Source: Myxococcales bacterium (lineage in GTDB: Bacteria > Myxococcota > Polyangia > Polyangiales > Polyangiaceae). From it: DNA of 10,049 nucleotides. Location: assembly GCA_020430865.1 (NCBI GenBank), contig JAGQIY010000594.1:1-10049 (forward strand), in the 5' to 3' direction. The translations under genes were made by a program, and so were the position numbers. The notes beneath the pieces were generated by a model. The model saw only the letters and a program-made list of their open reading frames with translations. It did not search any database and was not told the origin of the DNA. Each line of letters opens with the position of its first letter. Within the stretch, counting starts at the first letter, position 1. Below are positions 6,062 to 10,049 of the stretch, in pieces.

Positions 6062-7204
6062 TCAGGCCAGTAGGTGCTTCGCGATCACGATACGCTGCAC
6101 CTGGCTCGTGCCCTCACCGATCTCGCAGATCTTGGCGTCGCGCAGGTGCCGCTCGATGTCGAACTCCCGGGTGTAGCCGTATCCGCCGTGGATCTGCAGC
6201 GAGTCGTTACACACCTGCGTCGCCACCTCACTGGCGAACAGCTTCGCCATCGACGCCTGCTGGCTGAAGGGTTCGCCCTTGTCAGCCAAGTCCGCAGCGC
6301 GGTGAATCAAGAGCTCGGCGGCGTCGAGCTTCGTACGCGCGTCCGCCAGCATCCACTGGATGGCCTGGAAATCGGCGATCGGGCGACCGAACTGGCTGCG
6401 CTCCTTGGCGTAGCGCACGGCCATGTCGAGCGCGCCTCGACCGAGGCCGAGCGCCATCGCGGCGATCGAGATGCGACCGCAGTCGAGGATGCTCATGGTG
6501 TCGTAGAAGCCGTGGTCGACCTCACCCAGTCGCTGAGCGTCGGAGACGCGCACGTTCTCGAGGGTGAGCTCCACGGTGTCGCTGGAGCGACAGCCGTACT
6601 TCTCGAGCTTCTTGCTCGCGGAGTAACCGGGGGTCGTCTGCTCGACGATGAAGGCCGTGATCCCGCGCTGGGCCTTCACGTCCTTGTTGGTGCGCGCCAG
6701 GACCACCGTGAATCCGCCCACCGACCCCTGGGTGATGAACATCTTGGTGCCGTTGATCACCCAGTCGTCGCCGTCGCGAACCGCGCTGGTCTGCATGCCG
6801 GCGGAGTCCGAACCCGAGCCGGGCTCGGTGAGCGCCCAGGCACCGAGCCACTCACCGGTGGTTGCCTTGCCGAGGTACTTCTGCTTCTGCGCCTCGTTGC
6901 CGAAGGAGAGCACGTGTCCGGTGCCGAGCCCGTTGTGGCTGGCGACGGTCAGCGCCAGGGAGCCATCGACCCGCGCGCACTCCTCGACCACGATGGCGTA
7001 GGCCAGCATGTCCATCGCTGAGCCTCCGTATTCCTCGGGGATACGGATGCCGAGCAAACCCAGCTCCGCGAGCTTTGGCACGATCTCGTGAGGAAAGCGC
7101 TCGTCACGGTCCCACTCACGAGCCTTCGGGCGCACCTCGCGCTCACAGAAGTCTCGAACCGTCTGCCTCAGGATGCGGTGCTGCTCGGGTAGCTCGAAAT
7201 CCAC
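6062..7204 (-). CDS. Acyl-CoA dehydrogenase (FAD-dependent, short/medium/branched-chain type)
   Basis: A 380-residue flavoenzyme of the standard family length that oxidises acyl-CoA to trans-2-enoyl-CoA, passing electrons to electron-transfer flavoprotein. The N-terminal helical domain starts with FELPEQHRILRQTVRDF. The FAD-binding signature ALTEPGSGSD lies at about 124-133 and the C-terminal signature QIHGGYGYTREF begins at about residue 337. The likely catalytic base is Glu364 in GEGTSQVQR, the same place as in short- and medium-chain and glutaryl/butyryl-type enzymes. The GTG at 7204 is chosen because GAGG lies 6 bases upstream and homology begins there; upstream codons in the same frame are low-complexity and unlike the family. 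Chain-length preference cannot be read reliably. Its neighbours are convergent with it (isomerase) or read toward it from the same strand 235 bases away (lipoprotein), so it probably has its own promoter. Confidence 0.95.
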   Translation of the reverse strand: MDFELPEQHRILRQTVRDFCEREVRPKAREWDRDERFPHEIVPKLAELGLLGIRIPEEYGGSAMDMLAYAIVVEECARVDGSLALTVASHNGLGTGHVLSFGNEAQKQKYLGKATTGEWLGAWALTEPGSGSDSAGMQTSAVRDGDDWVINGTKMFITQGSVGGFTVVLARTNKDVKAQRGITAFIVEQTTPGYSASKKLEKYGCRSSDTVELTLENVRVSDAQRLGEVDHGFYDTMSILDCGRISIAAMALGLGRGALDMAVRYAKERSQFGRPIADFQAIQWMLADARTKLDAAELLIHRAADLADKGEPFSQQASMAKLFASEVATQVCNDSLQIHGGYGYTREFDIERHLRDAKICEIGEGTSQVQRIVIAKHLLA

Positions 7205-7322
7205 GCTCGACCTCGCTGTTTGGTCAAAGGAGGCGCCGCCGTGCGGGCCAGCGCCAATGCAAAAAGCCTGACCCGGCGAGGTAGCATATCGCGGCCCTCG
7301 GTCCGACAGATTCCTGAGACAA

Positions 7323-7343
7323 AGCGCTGGTTTAACCAGCGCT
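7323..7343 (-). terminator. Perfect 10-bp dyad, likely terminator of the lipoprotein gene or operator of the dehydrogenase gene
   Basis: AGCGCTGGTT (7323-7332) is mirrored exactly by AACCAGCGCT (7334-7343) around a single T. On the minus strand the hairpin is followed by TTGTCTC, so it could end the lipoprotein transcript, whose stop lies about 97 bases upstream in that direction. The same site lies 119 bases before the acyl-CoA dehydrogenase start and has the symmetry of a repressor operator. The sequence does not decide between the two. Confidence 0.45.
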
Positions 7344-7362
7344 ACTGCAGTTCGTTGCAGGT

Positions 7363-7386
7363 GCGCTCCCCGCCGTCGGGGGGCGC
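7363..7386. other. Second GC-rich hairpin after the lipoprotein gene
   Basis: GCGCTCCCC (7363-7371) pairs with GGGGGGCGC (7378-7386), with one wobble and a six-base loop. No T-tract follows on either strand. It sits 54 bases past the lipoprotein stop and may stabilise the mRNA end or help termination together with the dyad at 7323-7343. Confidence 0.35.
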
Positions 7387-7439
7387 GCGACCGCCGATCG
7401 CTCAGGTCCTGGGCAGGGTGTCTTCGACACCTGCCAGTG

Positions 7440-8543
7440 CTACTCGCCGAACACGCGCTTGAGCTGCTCGAGCTTCTCGTCATGGCTCAGCTTGAGCTTC
7501 GCGGCCTCGTCGCTGGTCTGATCGTTGGTGAGCGCCAGCTCCTCGTCGACCACGCCGATCACACGCTTGCCCTTGACGCCAACCAGCCACTCGAGGACCG
7601 GCTGATCGTCGGCGGAGCGCCGCTCCATGACCACCGCTTCCACGCCCGCCCCGTCGAGCTTCTTCGCCTTGCCCTCCTTGCGGAGCAGCGTCAGCACGTC
7701 CTTCGCCGCGGCGTCGTCTTCGGCCTCGAGAGCAACCATCCGGAAGCGCTTGTCACCTCGGGCGTAGTAGCCCACGGCCCCCGCGCCGGTGCCGGGGACG
7801 CCGAACGCATCCTGCATCAGGTAGCGGGTGCCGAGGGGCACCTGCTGGAGCTTGGGTAGCAGCGCCACCGCGGCCGGTGGCTCCTTCTTGCCCTGGATCT
7901 GCTCGCCGATCACCGTCGCGAGCCCGGGCAGGATGCGCGCGGAGTTCTCGCGCAGCTTGTCGGGGGAGTCGAGCTCGTTCGTGTAGCTCAGTTCCGCGAG
8001 GTAATTGCCCCGCCAAACGTAGGCGATTCCACTGCCCAGGGCGCCGGCGCCGCCTGCCGCCAGAGCCTTCGGGGCGTCCTTGGCGGGGTCGTCGTCCCCG
8101 ACCACGCGCTTGGTGAAGAATGCGTAAGCGCCGTCCGGGGTCGCGAACTCCGAGAGGTTGATGCTGACGGCGCCGGGGGACCCTTGGCCGTCGATGTAGC
8201 GCACCGTGACCACACGCTTCAGGCCGTGCTGCTTGTAGTTTTCACACTCACCGTCGAGCAGTTCCGTGCAGGCCTTGTCGAGGCTCACCTGGGCCTCTTC
8301 GCCGTAGCTGCGAGCGGCGTTGTTGGGGTCGATGCAGTACTCACCCGAGACGCGGGGAAAGAAGGCTGCCGTCTTGGAGTCGCTGACCTTGCCCCCGCCG
8401 TCGGCGCAGGCTCCAGGCTTGGAGCTCTGAATCGGAGGCGGCGCCGCCCCTTCGTCGCCGGGTTTGTCGTCACAGCCAACCGTCAGCGCGAGAGCCACGG
8501 TCAGGGCAGTCCAGGTGGTGTCGAGCTTCATCTCGGGCCCCAT
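7440..8543 (-). CDS. Predicted lipoprotein of unknown function (possibly DUF6599-like)
   Basis: A protein of about 367 residues. The N-terminus has a hydrophobic stretch ending LALTVGC followed by DDKPGDEG, which looks like a lipoprotein signal although the lipobox (T-V-G-C) is not perfect. Asp after the Cys would favour inner-membrane retention under the E. coli rule, which may not hold here. The mature protein has an Ala/Pro-rich linker and then a mixed alpha/beta region in two halves: one with YIDGQGSPGAVSINLSEF, AYAFF and a Gly/Ala-rich turn before IAYVWRGNYLAELSY, and one with GYYARGDKRFRMVALE. The first half loosely recalls DUF6599 proteins by its residue pattern; this was not tested. 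Start choice: GGAGG at 8549-8553 is 5 bases before the ATG at 8543. The ATG at 8531 would give a neater signal peptide but has no good ribosome binding site. No enzyme motif is visible. Confidence 0.85.
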   Translation of the reverse strand: MGPEMKLDTTWTALTVALALTVGCDDKPGDEGAAPPPIQSSKPGACADGGGKVSDSKTAAFFPRVSGEYCIDPNNAARSYGEEAQVSLDKACTELLDGECENYKQHGLKRVVTVRYIDGQGSPGAVSINLSEFATPDGAYAFFTKRVVGDDDPAKDAPKALAAGGAGALGSGIAYVWRGNYLAELSYTNELDSPDKLRENSARILPGLATVIGEQIQGKKEPPAAVALLPKLQQVPLGTRYLMQDAFGVPGTGAGAVGYYARGDKRFRMVALEAEDDAAAKDVLTLLRKEGKAKKLDGAGVEAVVMERRSADDQPVLEWLVGVKGKRVIGVVDEELALTNDQTSDEAAKLKLSHDEKLEQLKRVFGE

Positions 8544-8604
8544 AGCATCCTCCGCGGAGCCGCCCCAACTCCGCACGGGCCAATCGACGGTCGCTTGGCC
8601 GGTC

Positions 8605-8627
8605 GAGGCGCTGAACCACCGCGCCTC
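8605..8627. other. Hairpin overlapping repeat copy 3
   Basis: GAGGCGC (8605-8611) pairs perfectly with GCGCCTC (8621-8627) across a nine-base loop. The right arm is part of the intergenic repeat at 8621-8635. It lies upstream of the lipoprotein gene within the divergent spacer. Confidence 0.35.
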
Positions 8628-8635
8628 ACCCCCAA
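8621..8635 (-). repeat. Intergenic 13-15 bp repeat, copy 3
   Basis: On the minus strand the sequence is TTGGGGGTGAGGCGC. It matches the other two copies exactly over the 13-base core and differs at one of the two flanking bases. Unlike copies 1 and 2 it is in a divergent spacer. Confidence 0.6.
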
Positions 8636-8684
8636 CCCCTGGAGCCGAGCGGTGCCCCGCAATGTTTTCAGGGGAGCGCAAACC

Positions 8685-8707
8685 TTTGCCAGCAAGCGGG
8701 TGGCAAA
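8685..8707. promoter_or_regulatory. Dyad TTTGCCA-N9-TGGCAAA, possible operator
   Basis: Perfect 7-base arms at 8685-8691 and 8701-8707 enclose nine bases in the 272-bp spacer between the divergent lipoprotein and pilin genes. GCAAACC also occurs as a direct repeat at 8678-8684 and 8703-8709. The symmetry suits binding of a dimeric regulator. The rest of the spacer shows no clear promoter for either gene; a weak TACGCT at 8801-8806 lies just before the pilin start. Confidence 0.35.
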
Positions 8708-8815
8708 CCGGCATAAACCCCTAGGATCTGCGGGATTCTTGCATCGCAAAGGCGTTCCCCCCGACGGCACGTCATTTGCTCAGTAGGCCACGGGCTGAAC
8801 TACGCTGTACGCACC

Positions 8816-9463
8816 ATGGGCAACTCCCACATCCACCTTCATCACCCGAGCGCGCTGCGACGCCGCAAGCTGCAGAGCCAGCGCGGCTTCTCGCTGATCG
8901 AGCTGATCGTGGTGGTCATCATCATCGCGGTGCTGGCGGTGATCGCCATCCCGTCGATCAGCAAGCGCATGCGCGACCGACGGACCAGCGAGCTCGCCCA
9001 GCGGGTCTCCCAGACGTACCGCGACGCCCGCATGCGCGCGATGGGCCGGGGTGGTGCGGTGATGGTGCGCTACACGACGGGGTCGGGTGCTGGCCAGCTG
9101 ACGACGCTGGAGGGTGTGGTCGGCACCAGCGGGACCTGCGCAGAGCTACCGTCGAACGGCTGCAACCGCAACTGGAACGCAGCGGACAGCCGCCAGCTCG
9201 CGTCGCTGAACGTCGACGCCTCGGGCGAGTACGCCAACATGAAGGTCACGATGAACGACCCCACGAACAACGGGGTCAGCTCGATGGACGTCTGTTACAC
9301 GCCCCTCGGCCGCACCTTCGTGCGCTACACCGCAGGCGGCAACTTCGTGCAGCTCACGGGCGTGCCCTGGGCGAACGTCGCGCGCTACAACGGCTCCAAC
9401 CCGGTCGGGCTCCAGCGGCACGTGGTGATCCTGCCCAACGGCACCTCGAGGCTCGGGCTATGA
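8816..9463 (+). CDS. Minor pilin / pseudopilin, GspH/FimT type
   Basis: A 215-residue prepilin. The prepilin peptidase site is RG-FSLIEL: cleavage after Gly24 leaves Phe25 as the first residue and Glu29 as the conserved fifth residue. The following IVVVIIIAVLAVIAIPSI is the usual N-terminal hydrophobic helix, used first as membrane anchor and then for filament packing. The globular part carries Cys in TCAELPSNGC, a Gly/Asn-rich region, and near the end VVILPNGTSRLGL, which fits the GspH/FimT fold. Such proteins sit near the tip and prime type IV pili or type II pseudopili. The leader is long (24 residues) and starts with an unusual His-rich HIHLHH. No Shine-Dalgarno precedes the ATG, and no better start lies before the cleavage site. 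The stop overlaps the next pilin gene by ATGA, so this is the first visible gene of a pilin operon. Confidence 0.92.
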   Translation: MGNSHIHLHHPSALRRRKLQSQRGFSLIELIVVVIIIAVLAVIAIPSISKRMRDRRTSELAQRVSQTYRDARMRAMGRGGAVMVRYTTGSGAGQLTTLEGVVGTSGTCAELPSNGCNRNWNAADSRQLASLNVDASGEYANMKVTMNDPTNNGVSSMDVCYTPLGRTFVRYTAGGNFVQLTGVPWANVARYNGSNPVGLQRHVVILPNGTSRLGL

Positions 9464-10049
9464 AGCGCCGAGAGCAGCAGGGCTACACCATCGTCGAGCT
9501 GATGATGGCGATCGCCGTGTTCGCGATCGGCGTCTCCGGGGTGATCGCGATGCAGAAGGTGACGCTGGCCTCGAATCGTCACGCGAAGAACCTCGCGGTC
9601 GCCAACCGCATCGCCCAGGCGTGGATGGAGCGCCTCGCGGCGGATGCGACGCAGTGGAACTACCCTGGGCCGCGCAACCCGAGCGCAGCGAGCGATCTGA
9701 CCGACACCGACTGGCTCCAGGAGGTCGACAACGAGGCCGACTGGTTCCGCCCCGACTACATCCCCACGCAGGAGTTTGGTCCGGGCTTCACCGCCCTGGG
9801 GGCGCCGATCGACACCACGGGCAACAACCCGGCGACGCCTGCCTTCTGCACCCACATTCGCCTGAGCTGGCTGAACCGGGACAACCAGGGCGCGGTAGGG
9901 AACGGCTTGATCCGCGCGGAAGTACGGGTGTTCTGGCAGCGCGAGGGCAACGGCGGAGCCGTGGACCAGAACGCGTTCTGCAGCGTCGCCACCGACCCCG
10001 TGGAGCTCGGCAAGCACCCGGAGCTGTATCACTTCGTCTACCAAGCATC
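9460..10049 (+). CDS. pilV: Minor pilin, PilV type (partial, runs off the right edge)
   Basis: The reading frame is open for 196 codons from the ATG at 9460 to the window end. The leader is short, MKRREQQG, with cleavage expected after Gly8, so Tyr9 is the first mature residue and Glu13 the conserved fifth one (YTIVEL). The helix MMAIAVFAIGVSGVIAMQ and the following NRHAKNLAVANRIAQAWMERL are typical of PilV-type minor pilins, which join the pilus initiation complex in the inner membrane. The rest is rich in Trp, Asn and Asp and has Cys at about residues 129 and 176 that could pair. The ATGA overlap with the preceding gene indicates translational coupling. PilW-, PilX- or PilY1-like genes would be expected next by analogy with known operons. 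Whether it serves type IV pili or type II secretion cannot be decided here. Confidence 0.88.
   Translation, partial: MKRREQQGYTIVELMMAIAVFAIGVSGVIAMQKVTLASNRHAKNLAVANRIAQAWMERLAADATQWNYPGPRNPSAASDLTDTDWLQEVDNEADWFRPDYIPTQEFGPGFTALGAPIDTTGNNPATPAFCTHIRLSWLNRDNQGAVGNGLIRAEVRVFWQREGNGGAVDQNAFCSVATDPVELGKHPELYHFVYQA

Noticed and set aside
6074..7021. Plus-strand open frame opposite the acyl-CoA dehydrogenase
   Set aside because: It is antisense to an enzyme with both family signatures and its catalytic Glu, and encodes nothing recognisable.
8699..8720. Possible sigma-54 promoter (TGGC then GC) before the pilin genes
   Set aside because: The GG and GC elements are too close together: the distance does not match the -24/-12 spacing.

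Overview
This is a GC-rich, gene-dense bacterial window that most resembles a myxobacterium, probably of the Polyangiales/Sorangium side. That placement is inferred from gene style and not from a marker gene. The clues are a transmembrane Ser/Thr kinase with an N-terminal Cys ribbon and a Pro/Ala/Ser-rich linker, an acyl-CoA dehydrogenase and an (R)-hydratase-type MaoC protein, long low-complexity protein tails, and strong G/C preference at third codon positions. Nine protein-coding genes are supported; the last one runs off the right edge. No rRNA, tRNA, CRISPR, insertion sequence or phage gene was seen.

Layout from left to right. (1) 106-2999, plus strand: a receptor-type Ser/Thr kinase overlapping by 4 bp a secreted, probably outer-membrane beta-barrel protein; the two are likely co-translated. 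(2) 3073-3813, minus strand: a SctT/FliR-family type III export gate subunit standing alone, with no other export gene visible. (3) 4014-4853, plus strand: a two-domain MaoC/hydratase-2 enzyme, divergent from sctT across a 200-bp spacer with a plausible sigma-70 promoter. (4) 5018-5923, plus strand: a membrane-anchored parvulin prolyl isomerase with a very acidic, tandemly repeated N-terminus. (5) 6062-7204, minus strand: an acyl-CoA dehydrogenase, convergent with the isomerase; a strong hairpin terminator lies between them. (6) 7440-8543, minus strand: a predicted lipoprotein. (7) 8816 to the right edge, plus strand: two minor pilin genes (GspH/FimT type, then PilV type) overlapping by ATGA, apparently the start of a type IV pilus minor-pilin operon.

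The MaoC hydratase and the acyl-CoA dehydrogenase would fit consecutive steps of acyl-CoA metabolism, but they lie on opposite strands with another gene between them, so joint regulation is not shown. The kinase/barrel pair, the export gate subunit, the periplasmic-facing isomerase, the lipoprotein and the pilins all concern the cell envelope.

The least expected signals are a 13-base word (GGGGGTGAGGCGC) that occurs three times and only between genes, the solitary SctT-like gene with a possible leaderless start, and the acidic repeat tract of the isomerase, whose DNA units lengthen stepwise. No clearly new multi-gene system was found.
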